Below are positions 1 to 7,989 of a DNA stretch of 64,000 nucleotides, piece after piece. A program made the translations under genes and the position numbers. The stretch is taken from the NCBI RefSeq assembly GCF_009847015.1, contig NZ_WVEM01000014.1, positions 55,875 through 119,874 on the forward strand, in the 5' to 3' direction. Every line of letters starts with the position of its first letter. The first letter of the stretch is position 1. Under the pieces are notes generated by a model. The model searched no databases. It saw only the letters and a list, made by a program, of their open reading frames with translations, and was not told where the DNA came from. The DNA comes from Sunxiuqinia indica (lineage in GTDB: Bacteria > Bacteroidota > Bacteroidia > Bacteroidales > Prolixibacteraceae).

Positions 1-3000
1 TTCACTTAAATTTGAAAAGACCAGCTTAACCTCCATCCCGTGCTGCTGCTCAACCTCATTCTTAAAAGTACTGAACAAACCGGCCATCAGCTCATTAACA
101 CTAAAACTCTCATTTTTTACCGTGAGCTGTTTTGCTTCAATTTTCGAAAGATCAAGGATATCATCAATGAGTTTAAGCAACATGGTTGAATTAGAAATGA
201 TCATATCAATATACTGCCTTCTGGTTAACTGGTCCAGCTCATCCTCTTCCAGAAGTGAAGAAAACCCACAAATAGCATTTAAAGGGGTTCTGATTTCGTG
301 TGACATGTTTGCCAGAAACGACGATTTCAGTTCTTCGGATTCTTCTGCCCTACGCATAGCAAGTTCCAATTCACGCGTCCGCTCACGGACATTATTTTCA
401 AGTTCGGCATGATGCACCTCTATTTCCTTTTTCTGTCCGCCAATTATCCGGTTTTTTTTCGACAATTCTTCAACTGCATCTCTTAAGTCGCGGGTTCGCT
501 CGCTCACCAATCGCTTTAATTCAGCCTGTCTCCTTTTTATTTTTGTTGACTGGTACTTATAGATAAAGAAAATCAACCCGATAATAACTATGCCCATCAA
601 AAAGCGGAACCAGTTTTTTTGATAAAAAGGTGGTTGAATTAGGATACGAATTTTCGGTGTTACAGATGACCATATCCCATATTCATTAAGTGTTTTAACC
701 TTAAAAGTATAATCACCTGGCTTGAGACCACTGTAGGAAATAAAATTTCTGTTCCCCGAATTATTCCACTGCTGATCAGCACCTTCAAGCTTATAAAAGT
801 AATTATGCCGGTAAGGGTTTTTGTAATCCAGCTGGATAAAATCGAAGCTGATGTAATTCTGATCGTGCGAAAGTTTCAGCTCTTCCTGGTAAAGTACGTC
901 CTGCAGCGTACTTTTCCCGTATATCAGTAAATTTGAAATCATAACCTTCGGTGCGATATTCACATGATTGATTTCGTCCGGATAAAAAATATTGAATCCG
1001 TCATTACCTCCAAACAACATTTCTCCTGTTGGGAAAAAACAAACAGCCCCCGGTTCAACAATATTGCTCTTTAAACCCACTTCGCTGTTAAAGTTCACGA
1101 AGTGTTCGGTTTCGGGATTAAACTTTGATATGCCGTTATGCGTACCGATCCATAGATTGTTTGATCGGTCTTCTCTGATGCTCATGATTAGCGGAGATGG
1201 CAACCCGCTTGCAACATCGTAATAAGAAAAGCGGCCGGTATTTGGGTCGTATTTATTTAAGCCGCCTACCTTGGTACCTATCCAGATATTCTTTTTCGAA
1301 TCTTCATACACGCATCGTACCATACTGCTGTTAACACTGGCATACAATGGCTGATTTCCGGTGTAATGACAGAAATAATCCGATTTGGTGTCGAAAACAA
1401 ACAAGCCATTGTTACGTGTTGAAACCCACATTCGCCCATCGGATGCCTGAATAATAGAATAAATATCGAGCAGGTCATTTTGAAACAGAATAGAATCGCC
1501 CTGATCATGGCCACGCACCAGCTTATTTAACTGATTATCGATATAAAAAAGCCCTTTAACAGTACCAACCCAGATTGTACCTTCTTCATCCTGAAACATC
1601 GTATTGATTGACAATGTACTAATCCGACGAAAAGAGTTATCAGTCTTGTTGATGAATTGCAGCCCACGATCGGTACCAACCCACAACACACCATTTCTGT
1701 CGCGAAATAATGCCTGCACCCTCATGGATAGCAACGAACTGCTGTTTGAAGGGTTGGTTGTATAATTGATTATCGTATCGTTGTTCAGGTCGCATTTAAA
1801 CAACCCGTTTAATTTAGACCCTACCCAGCATACTTCACCATCGTCCAGAAACGAATACATATAAACTGAATTTATATTCTGAAGCAACTTGTATTTTTCC
1901 GGCCACTTTCTAAATAAGTTGATTCTTTCATTCATCTGGAACAATCCGCTAAACTTCGTTCCTACCCAAATAACACCATCACGGTCATTAAAAACATACT
2001 GAATGTGATTGCTTTGAAGAGCCCCGATTTTTCCAGGTTCTGCTTTGATAAACTTATAGCTCTCATTATTGGTGTTAATAACCAATATCCCTTTCGTATA
2101 GGTGCTAACCCATAACAAAGAATCGTTAATACATTGAATGCTGTTAATACCTTCTTCCCTGTATTTTGATGAATCAGCCGTTTTGTAATGCCAATTGTCG
2201 AACCGCTGGTTTTTTAAATCGAAGCGCTGAAGTCCACGATGCGTTCCTATCCATAATCTCCCTTTCGAATCAATTTCGAAAGCCTGTACAAGTTTGTTGA
2301 TCAGATTATTATTTTCCCCCCATCTGTTCAAGATACCCTCTTCAACAGAAAACTTAAACATGCCCTGATTAGTTCCCAGATAAAAAATGCCTTCGGGATA
2401 TTCAATAATCTCATATACCGAAAATTGGCCTTCGAGAGCATCGCCACCGGTAACATTCAAAAAGTTTTGAAATGTTTCTTCATCTTCATTCAAGAAAGCG
2501 AGGCCATTTCCGGTGCCAATCCAGATACGTTGTTTTGAATCAATAAAAATGGTATTGCATTTATTATGTGGCAGGCTTGCTCTGTCTCCGGGGTGAACAT
2601 GAAACTGTTTAAAAGATAATGTTTCCCTGTCGAACATGCTTAAACCATTATCGGTTGCAAACCACAAATTATTTGATTTGCTTTCGACAATATAGTTCAC
2701 AAAATTATTTGAAATTGAAGTTGAATCACCGGGAATATTTTTAAAAGTCGTAAATATTTGTCCGTCATAACGGCAAACACCTGAACCTTCAACTGATATC
2801 CACATGATACCTGAATGGTCTTGAATCTGGCATATCATATTATTGCCGGGCAAACCGTCTTCATAATCGATTTGCCTGAAAAAAACTGAATCATTAGCTG
2901 ATTGATTAGTACCCATGCATACTTGTTGTATGAAAAGCATTAATACCACCAATAACAGTTTCTGAAAAAAATCCCCTTCCTCGATCTTTGCTAAACGCCT

Positions 3001-3003
3001 CAT
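1..3003 (-). CDS. Two-component sensor kinase with reg_prop propeller and Y_Y_Y domain (truncated by window edge)
   Basis: The open frame runs from an ATG at 3003 to the window edge without a stop, giving 1001 visible residues. A hydrophobic N-terminus (about residues 13-30) looks like a signal peptide. Residues about 40-690 contain recurring blocks like DHSGIMWISVEGSGVCRYD, typical of two-component-regulator propeller repeats. A Y_Y_Y-like domain follows (about 700-775), one membrane segment near 797-815, a coiled coil, then a HisKA domain with SHEIRTPLNA; the phospho-acceptor is His902. The ATPase domain is only beginning at the edge, so I cannot tell whether the protein is a hybrid carrying a receiver and AraC domain. 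Family knowledge: such sensors usually bind glycan fragments in the periplasm and control polysaccharide use genes. It diverges from the GH43-like gene at 3601, which fits that role, but no SusC/SusD pair is visible. Confidence 0.88.
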   Translation of the reverse strand, partial: MRRLAKIEEGDFFQKLLLVVLMLFIQQVCMGTNQSANDSVFFRQIDYEDGLPGNNMICQIQDHSGIMWISVEGSGVCRYDGQIFTTFKNIPGDSTSISNNFVNYIVESKSNNLWFATDNGLSMFDRETLSFKQFHVHPGDRASLPHNKCNTIFIDSKQRIWIGTGNGLAFLNEDEETFQNFLNVTGGDALEGQFSVYEIIEYPEGIFYLGTNQGMFKFSVEEGILNRWGENNNLINKLVQAFEIDSKGRLWIGTHRGLQRFDLKNQRFDNWHYKTADSSKYREEGINSIQCINDSLLWVSTYTKGILVINTNNESYKFIKAEPGKIGALQSNHIQYVFNDRDGVIWVGTKFSGLFQMNERINLFRKWPEKYKLLQNINSVYMYSFLDDGEVCWVGSKLNGLFKCDLNNDTIINYTTNPSNSSSLLSMRVQALFRDRNGVLWVGTDRGLQFINKTDNSFRRISTLSINTMFQDEEGTIWVGTVKGLFYIDNQLNKLVRGHDQGDSILFQNDLLDIYSIIQASDGRMWVSTRNNGLFVFDTKSDYFCHYTGNQPLYASVNSSMVRCVYEDSKKNIWIGTKVGGLNKYDPNTGRFSYYDVASGLPSPLIMSIREDRSNNLWIGTHNGISKFNPETEHFVNFNSEVGLKSNIVEPGAVCFFPTGEMLFGGNDGFNIFYPDEINHVNIAPKVMISNLLIYGKSTLQDVLYQEELKLSHDQNYISFDFIQLDYKNPYRHNYFYKLEGADQQWNNSGNRNFISYSGLKPGDYTFKVKTLNEYGIWSSVTPKIRILIQPPFYQKNWFRFLMGIVIIGLIFFIYKYQSTKIKRRQAELKRLVSERTRDLRDAVEELSKKNRIIGGQKKEIEVHHAELENNVRERTRELELAMRRAEESEELKSSFLANMSHEIRTPLNAICGFSSLLEEDELDQLTRRQYIDMIISNSTMLLKLIDDILDLSKIEAKQLTVKNESFSVNELMAGLFSTFKNEVEQQHGMEVKLVFSNLSE

Positions 3004-3113
3004 AATGTGAACTAAAAAAAACCTGCGGTAAATATAAAGAATTATAGTGATAAGTCGTCATGATACCACTCTTCAATGCACCTGTAGTATTAAAAACCAG
3101 ACAAATACACTGA

Positions 3114-3365
3114 ATGGTAGTGGATGGCAGGATAGGAATCAGAATGAGCAAAGAAAACTGTACACAAAGGTTGATCCGGCGTTTCCGCAAGCCATTTCTT
3201 TCCACCTCTGCCAACATCAGCAGCGAACCATCAGCCGTCAATTTCAACGACATTTCAAACGACATCAAAGCGCAGGTTGATTACTTTATACAATACAGCC
3301 AAAATGAATTAACGCCCCCCAAACAAACCATTGAGCATCATCAAACGAGGGCACTCAAACCTTGA
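3114..3365 (+). pseudogene. Remnant of Sua5/YciO/YrdC (threonylcarbamoyl-AMP synthase), C-terminal part only
   Basis: The 83 residues read from 3114 contain DGRIGIRM, then KPFLSTSANISSEPSAVNF, then ISNDIKAQVDYFI. These match the ordered signature of the C-terminal half of Sua5/YrdC proteins (a GxIGIRxP-like segment, the STSANxSG segment, then a VDYI-like segment). The N-terminal KxR/SxTN substrate-binding half is absent, a stop codon (3111-3113) sits directly upstream in frame, and the nearby upstream sequence shows no matching residues in other frames. The glycine normally found in STSANISG is serine here. I infer a decayed fragment; an intact essential copy should lie elsewhere in the genome. 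It could be mistaken for a short hypothetical gene. Confidence 0.72.
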
Positions 3366-3600
3366 TTAAAAATAAACGGAAATAAAAATGGAGTCCTCAC
3401 TTCTCATTAATACCACCCTGCTGATCGGGTTATGGGCTATAATTGGCAAGGTGCCGGCAGGCTTCGAAATTTCGGGACGCAATTCCTACTTTATTGACAA
3501 TAGATTGATAATTTGCAACAAATGGCTAATGTGTCAAACATTGGGCGATGGCAATCCAGTCCGCCTAAGTTTTCGTATTTTTACACTTAAAATAGATAAA

Positions 3601-4530
3601 ATGAAACCACTATTGCTCGCCTCACTGATCGTTATACTGTTTACAGGCTGTCAAACTTCAGAAAAAGAAGTCTATCTCTTTTCTTATTTTCAGGACAATG
3701 GACAAGATGGACTTCATCTGGCATACAGTTACGATGGGTACAATTACACCGCGTTGAACGATAACAAATCATTTTTAACACCGACTGTTGCTGAAGACAA
3801 ACTCATGCGCGACCCGTGCATTATTCAGGGGCCTGGCGGCAAATTTCATATGGTTTGGACCGTGAGTTGGAACGACCGGGGGATTGGCTATGCCTGGTCC
3901 GAAGATTTAATTCACTGGTCGGAGCAACAATTTATTCCGGTAATGCAAGATGAGCCTGATGCGCTGAATTGCTGGGCTCCCGAACTTATTTATGATGAAA
4001 AAAGTGATCAATACATGATCTATTGGGCAACGACCATTCCCGGACGATTTGCAGAAGGCGAAGGATTGGGTGATTCGAAATACAACCACCGAATGTACTA
4101 TACAACAACCAAGGATTTTGTCAACTTCAGCGACACCAAACTTCTTTATGACGAAGGATTTAATGTAATAGATGCTGTTATTAAGAATATTGATGGTGCT
4201 TATTACATGTTTCTCAAGGACGAAACAAAAAAACCGGCAAAAAAACATATCCGGATTGCAAAAAGTGACAAACTAACCGAAGGCTATCAGTTAATTAGCG
4301 ACCCCATCAGCCCCGACTGGGTTGAGGGGCCTACGGTTACCAGGATCGGTGACAGCTGGGTGCTTTTCTACGATGAATATACCCGCCATTACATGGGAGC
4401 TGTGCGCAGTACCGATTTAAAAAACTGGGGAGTTATTAATGATCAGATCAGTTTCCCTGAAGGAACACGGCATGGAACTGTTTTTAAGGCTTCGGAAAGC
4501 GTTCTGAATAAACTACTTGAAGTTCATTAA
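3601..4530 (+). CDS. GH43-like glycosidase lipoprotein
   Basis: A 309-residue protein starting MKPLLLASLIVILFTGC, a lipoprotein signal with the lipidated cysteine at residue 17. I chose this ATG rather than one 213 bases upstream because only this start places the signal peptide first. The body shows the five-bladed propeller pattern of glycoside hydrolase family 43: MRDPCI (Asp71, candidate base), NVIDAVI (Asp191, candidate pKa modulator) and WVEGPT (Glu242, candidate acid). The blade segments GIGYAWSEDLIHW and WAPELIYDEKSDQYMIYWA are also typical. Family members cleave arabinan, xylan or related glycans; the exact substrate cannot be read. Probably surface-anchored, and divergent from the sensor kinase at 1-3003. 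Followed by a terminator at 4540-4572. Confidence 0.8.
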   Translation: MKPLLLASLIVILFTGCQTSEKEVYLFSYFQDNGQDGLHLAYSYDGYNYTALNDNKSFLTPTVAEDKLMRDPCIIQGPGGKFHMVWTVSWNDRGIGYAWSEDLIHWSEQQFIPVMQDEPDALNCWAPELIYDEKSDQYMIYWATTIPGRFAEGEGLGDSKYNHRMYYTTTKDFVNFSDTKLLYDEGFNVIDAVIKNIDGAYYMFLKDETKKPAKKHIRIAKSDKLTEGYQLISDPISPDWVEGPTVTRIGDSWVLFYDEYTRHYMGAVRSTDLKNWGVINDQISFPEGTRHGTVFKASESVLNKLLEVH

Positions 4531-4539
4531 CCTGAATTC

Positions 4540-4572
4540 AAAAAAGCAGGCTTCAAAAACCTGCTTTTTCTT
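4540..4572 (+). terminator. Rho-independent terminator after the GH43-like gene
   Basis: A 10-bp perfect stem (AAAAAGCAGG at 4541-4550 with CCTGCTTTTT at 4560-4569) closes a short loop just past the stop codon and ends in a T-run. The A-rich left arm also provides a T-run on the other strand, so it may stop leftward transcription from the GatB/YqeY gene too. Confidence 0.85.
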
Positions 4573-4630
4573 AAAAAAAAGCGAATTTGTTAAAATCCGC
4601 TTTCCATCCGAAAAGATTGATAATTTCGAA

Positions 4631-4666
4631 TTGATTGATTGATTGATTGATTGATTGTTTGTTTGA
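4631..4666. repeat. Tetranucleotide tandem repeat (TTGA)n
   Basis: Nine consecutive 4-bp units are visible: six TTGA, two TTGT, one TTGA. The run ends one base before the stop codon (4668-4670) of the leftward GatB/YqeY gene, so it lies entirely in its 3' flank. Length change would not alter that protein. Confidence 0.9.
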
Positions 4667-4667
4667 A

Positions 4668-5117
4668 CTAACTGAGTAAAGCCTTCACTTTATCAGCGAT
4701 ATCTTTTCCGTCGGCCTGTCCGGCCAACTGCTTTGACGCCATTCCCATTACCTTTCCCATATCTTTCATGCTGGTTGCTCCTACCGAGTCGATGATGGTT
4801 TTAATGGTCGCTTCGAGCATCTCATCGCTCATTTTCTCGGGCAAGTATGTTTCCAGCACTTCCACTTGTTTCATCTCTTGCTGATACAAGTCGTCACGAC
4901 CTTGCTCTTTATAAATAGTAGCTGAATCACGACCTTGTTTGGCCAATTTCTGAATTGCCTTTACGACTTCCTGATCATCTAAATCGGCGGATGCTCCTTT
5001 TGCTGTTTTGGCTTCCAAAAGCACTTTTTTAATGGCTCGTAGTGCTTCTAGCTTTTCCTTTTCGCGTGCCTTCATGGCCGCTTTTATATCTTCATTAATC
5101 TGATCGAATAAACTCAT
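4668..5117 (-). CDS. GatB/YqeY domain protein
   Basis: 149 residues beginning MSLFDQINEDIKAAMKAREK, with KLEALRAIKKVLLEAKTAKG and the C-terminal DMGKVMGMASKQLAGQADGK block characteristic of the YqeY family, which resembles the tail domain of the GatB amidotransferase subunit. Length is normal for the family (about 147-150). Its biochemical role is not settled; the similarity suggests tRNA binding. In Bacteroidota it commonly follows ftsZ, as here, 144 bp downstream of the second ftsZ. It may be co-transcribed or have its own promoter in that gap; I could not pick a convincing one. Confidence 0.88.
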   Translation of the reverse strand: MSLFDQINEDIKAAMKAREKEKLEALRAIKKVLLEAKTAKGASADLDDQEVVKAIQKLAKQGRDSATIYKEQGRDDLYQQEMKQVEVLETYLPEKMSDEMLEATIKTIIDSVGATSMKDMGKVMGMASKQLAGQADGKDIADKVKALLS

Positions 5118-5261
5118 GATATTAATTTCAAGTTTTAAATTTCAGGTTTTAAGTAGTACAAATAATTTGGTGTCATGTTTCGAGTCTTTAACAATTTGTG
5201 ATAGAAGCGAAACCGAAAATATCAAATAGGTCCGTGACCTTACGTTCAACTCCCTGAGCCA

Positions 5262-6686
5262 CTAATCTACTTTATCGTGCAGATAGGAATTGTTGTCGCG
5301 CAACTTTGTGTTGTCATCATCATCGGGTGATAACGAAAAACGCGACAATTTTTCTTCAAACTTCTTTTTCATACTCTGAATGTTAACCTTTTTGCGTCGG
5401 TAAGCCGGAATATTTTCCAGTTCATCAACTTCCTCATCACTCGAAATCGAATAATCCAGTTTTACCGAGTACTCTTTCTCCGGATCAGCCGATGAACTTG
5501 ATTTTCCGTACAACTCATCAAATTCATCACCCGGCTTGTTTACCTCAAACTCAATCGATTGTTGATTTTGACTTGTAACAGAACGACTCGAATCACCAGT
5601 GAATGGAACTCGCGCCTCCGGCTTCGGTCGAGGTGGTGCGGTTGGCTGAGGATCATCAACCAGTGTATGGTAGGTTTTCTCCACTTTTCGGGCAGCCATC
5701 ATTTCCGGTATGCTGCTTACGCTAAACCCTGTTGCAATTACAGTTACTGAAATTTCGTTGCCCAGCGCCTCATCAACACCATTACCCCAAATGAGATCGG
5801 CATCGTGCCCCGCCTTAGCCTGAATATAGTCCGTAATCTCACCAATCTCATCCATGGTCACTTCTTCACTTCCGGAAGTAATATTCAGCAATATATTTCG
5901 TGCACCATTAATATCGTTATTATTTAGCAAGGGAGAATTCATGGCTTCTTCAACCGCTTTGAGCGCGCGGTTTTCACCTTCAGCTTTTGCCGATCCCATA
6001 ATGGCCACGCCACTGCTACGCATAACGGTTTCCACGTCGGCAAAGTCAACATTAATATACCCCGGAACCGTGATAATTTCGGCAATGCCTTTCGCTGCAG
6101 TGGTTAACACATTATCAGCCTTCGCAAATGCCTCCGAGATTTTAAAATCGCCATACATTTCGCGGATTCGTTCGTTGTTGATTACCAACAGCGAATCAAC
6201 GTGAGTTTCCATCTCTGCAATACCATCAATGGCCTGTTTAATGCGTCGGCGACCTTCATTACGGAACGGAAGCGTAACAATACCGACTGTTAAAATATCA
6301 AGCTCGCGGCATGCTTCCGCAATCACGGGTGCAGCACCCGTTCCGGTTCCGCCACCCATTCCGGCAGTAATAAACACCATCTTGGTATTCGATTGCAATG
6401 TTCTTTTGACATCTTCAATATTTTCGATGGCTGCTTCACGCCCAATCTGAGGTTTATTTCCGGCTCCCCGTCCTTCAGTGAGTGAAGCTCCGAGTTGTAT
6501 TTTTAGAGGCACCGGGCTGTTTTTCAAAGCCTGCTCATCAGTATTGCAGAGCATAAACCCCACATCTTTTATTCCTTGCTCATACATGTGGTTGACCGCG
6601 TTTCCTCCACCGCCTCCAACTCCAACCACTTTAATAATTGCATCGGAAGATTTATCTTGATCGAAATTCACCATATCACTTGACAT
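5262..6686 (-). CDS. ftsZ: Cell division protein FtsZ, canonical copy (distal of two tandem copies)
   Basis: 474 residues. The tubulin signature GGGTGTG lies at residues 111-117 and the T7 synergy loop NVDFADV starts at Asn212, so GTP binding and hydrolysis across a protofilament interface should be intact. The conserved segment LPFRNEGRRR (residues 139-148) is like canonical FtsZ. A variable acidic linker (about 330-425) leads to ENIPAYRRKKV, which looks like the Bacteroidota C-terminal conserved peptide that docks FtsA and other partners; about 40 further residues follow it, which is longer than usual. It lies 17 bp downstream of the other ftsZ. Of the two copies this looks like the main Z-ring FtsZ. 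Confidence 0.95.
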   Translation of the reverse strand: MSSDMVNFDQDKSSDAIIKVVGVGGGGGNAVNHMYEQGIKDVGFMLCNTDEQALKNSPVPLKIQLGASLTEGRGAGNKPQIGREAAIENIEDVKRTLQSNTKMVFITAGMGGGTGTGAAPVIAEACRELDILTVGIVTLPFRNEGRRRIKQAIDGIAEMETHVDSLLVINNERIREMYGDFKISEAFAKADNVLTTAAKGIAEIITVPGYINVDFADVETVMRSSGVAIMGSAKAEGENRALKAVEEAMNSPLLNNNDINGARNILLNITSGSEEVTMDEIGEITDYIQAKAGHDADLIWGNGVDEALGNEISVTVIATGFSVSSIPEMMAARKVEKTYHTLVDDPQPTAPPRPKPEARVPFTGDSSRSVTSQNQQSIEFEVNKPGDEFDELYGKSSSSADPEKEYSVKLDYSISSDEEVDELENIPAYRRKKVNIQSMKKKFEEKLSRFSLSPDDDDNTKLRDNNSYLHDKVD

Positions 6687-6703
6687 ACTCTTTTCTCTTT
6701 TTA

Positions 6704-7969
6704 TTAATTATCCATTTCTTCATCCTGATCGTCGAAAAAACGATTAAACTGGCGTTGAAACCAGCTATCTGTGTTTCCATTTTCCCGAGCTTCTTCAGAG
6801 ACCAACTCGCGCCTTTTTTGCTTTTTTGGATTACGCGACTGGTTTGTTTTCTTAGCCACTTGCTGTAGTTGCTTTTTCATTTCATCTTCAAAAATCCTGG
6901 AAAAATCATCTTCCTCATCTTCCAGGTTAATATCTACTGGTTGATCTTCAAGAATAACTTCCTCTTTGGGCTCTTCCTTTTGAAGCAGGCTATTGGGGTT
7001 TTTATCAAACCGGGTCGCAATCAAGGTTACGCTGACTTTCGTTCCAAGTCGCTTATCCAAACTGTTACCCCAAATAATATTGGCATCCTGACCTGCTTTC
7101 TCCTGCAAAAACTCAATGATATCCCCAATCTCGCCCATACGGATTTCCTCTTCACCCGACGTAATATTCAGCAGGATATCTTTTGTGCCTTTGATGTCGT
7201 TGCTATCCAACAAGGGCGACTCCAATGCTTTGATCACAGCATCCATTGCTCGGCCGTCACCTTCAGAAACACCAGTTCCCATGATGAATACCTCACTCTT
7301 CGCCATCACAGTTTCAACGTCTGCGTAGTCAATATTGATATTTCCGTGCAGGGTAATAATTTCAGCAACACCTTTTACCGCGGTTCCCAAAATATTGTCA
7401 GCCTTTTTGAAGGCTTGTGAAGCAGGCAGATCGCCATAAATTTTGTGCAGTTTTTCATTACTGATCACGAGTAAACTATCTACGTGCTCCTTGAGCTTAT
7501 CGACACCTTCCAGCGCTTGTTGAAACCGGCGTTTCCCTTCGGCTGGCGACGGAATGGTGACAATCGCAATGGTCAAAATATCCAACTCTCGTGCTAATCC
7601 GGCAATAACCGGAGCAGCACCTGTTCCTGTTCCGCCACCCATTCCTGCTGTAATAAACAGCATCTTGGTGGTTCCATCCAGCACGGTTCGAATATCTTCG
7701 AGGTTTTCAATGGCAGCCTGCTCGCCCTGAGCTGGTAAATTACCTGCTCCGCGACCTTCGGTAAGGGTTACCCCCAATTGAATTTTTACGGGCACAGCAC
7801 TACCCCTCAATGCCTGAGCATCGGTATTGCAAATCATGAAATCAACACCTGTTATACCTTCTTCGAGCATGTGGTTAACTGCATTGCAACCACCACCGCC
7901 TACTCCAATCACCTTGATGATTGATGATTTTGTTTCTTGAAAACCGAAGTTTAATATGTCCTCATTCAT
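6704..7969 (-). CDS. FtsZ paralogue next to ftsA, with an FtsA-like C-terminal tail
   Basis: 421 residues, aligning without gaps to the downstream FtsZ through the first 220 residues: GGGTGTG at 111-117 and NIDYADV starting at Asn212, so nucleotide binding and the catalytic Asp are retained. It differs in the usually conserved segment after strand S5 (IPSPAEGKRR instead of LPFRNEGRRR) and has a shorter linker rich in Lys and Glu. It has no PAYRR-type C-terminal peptide. Instead it ends FQRQFNRFFDDQDEEMDN, strikingly like the end of the neighbouring FtsA (ARQVTLFFDEDQDTEMF). The gene sits 20 bp after ftsA. I infer a diverged, possibly membrane-associating FtsZ that co-assembles with or regulates the canonical copy; this is untested. 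Confidence 0.93.
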   Translation of the reverse strand: MNEDILNFGFQETKSSIIKVIGVGGGGCNAVNHMLEEGITGVDFMICNTDAQALRGSAVPVKIQLGVTLTEGRGAGNLPAQGEQAAIENLEDIRTVLDGTTKMLFITAGMGGGTGTGAAPVIAGLARELDILTIAIVTIPSPAEGKRRFQQALEGVDKLKEHVDSLLVISNEKLHKIYGDLPASQAFKKADNILGTAVKGVAEIITLHGNINIDYADVETVMAKSEVFIMGTGVSEGDGRAMDAVIKALESPLLDSNDIKGTKDILLNITSGEEEIRMGEIGDIIEFLQEKAGQDANIIWGNSLDKRLGTKVSVTLIATRFDKNPNSLLQKEEPKEEVILEDQPVDINLEDEEDDFSRIFEDEMKKQLQQVAKKTNQSRNPKKQKRRELVSEEARENGNTDSWFQRQFNRFFDDQDEEMDN

Positions 7970-7989
7970 ATTCGAGGATTAATTGTTTA

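Noticed and set aside
2906..3268. A 120-residue leftward frame
   Set aside because: It overlaps the start of the sensor kinase and is antisense to the Sua5 remnant; no domain is recognisable.
3388..3600. A 71-residue N-terminal extension of the GH43-like protein
   Set aside because: It would place the lipoprotein signal in the middle of the protein; the ATG at 3601 fits far better.
6869..7420. A 183-residue rightward frame opposite the FtsZ paralogue
   Set aside because: It is an antisense shadow of a strongly conserved gene, without recognisable domains.
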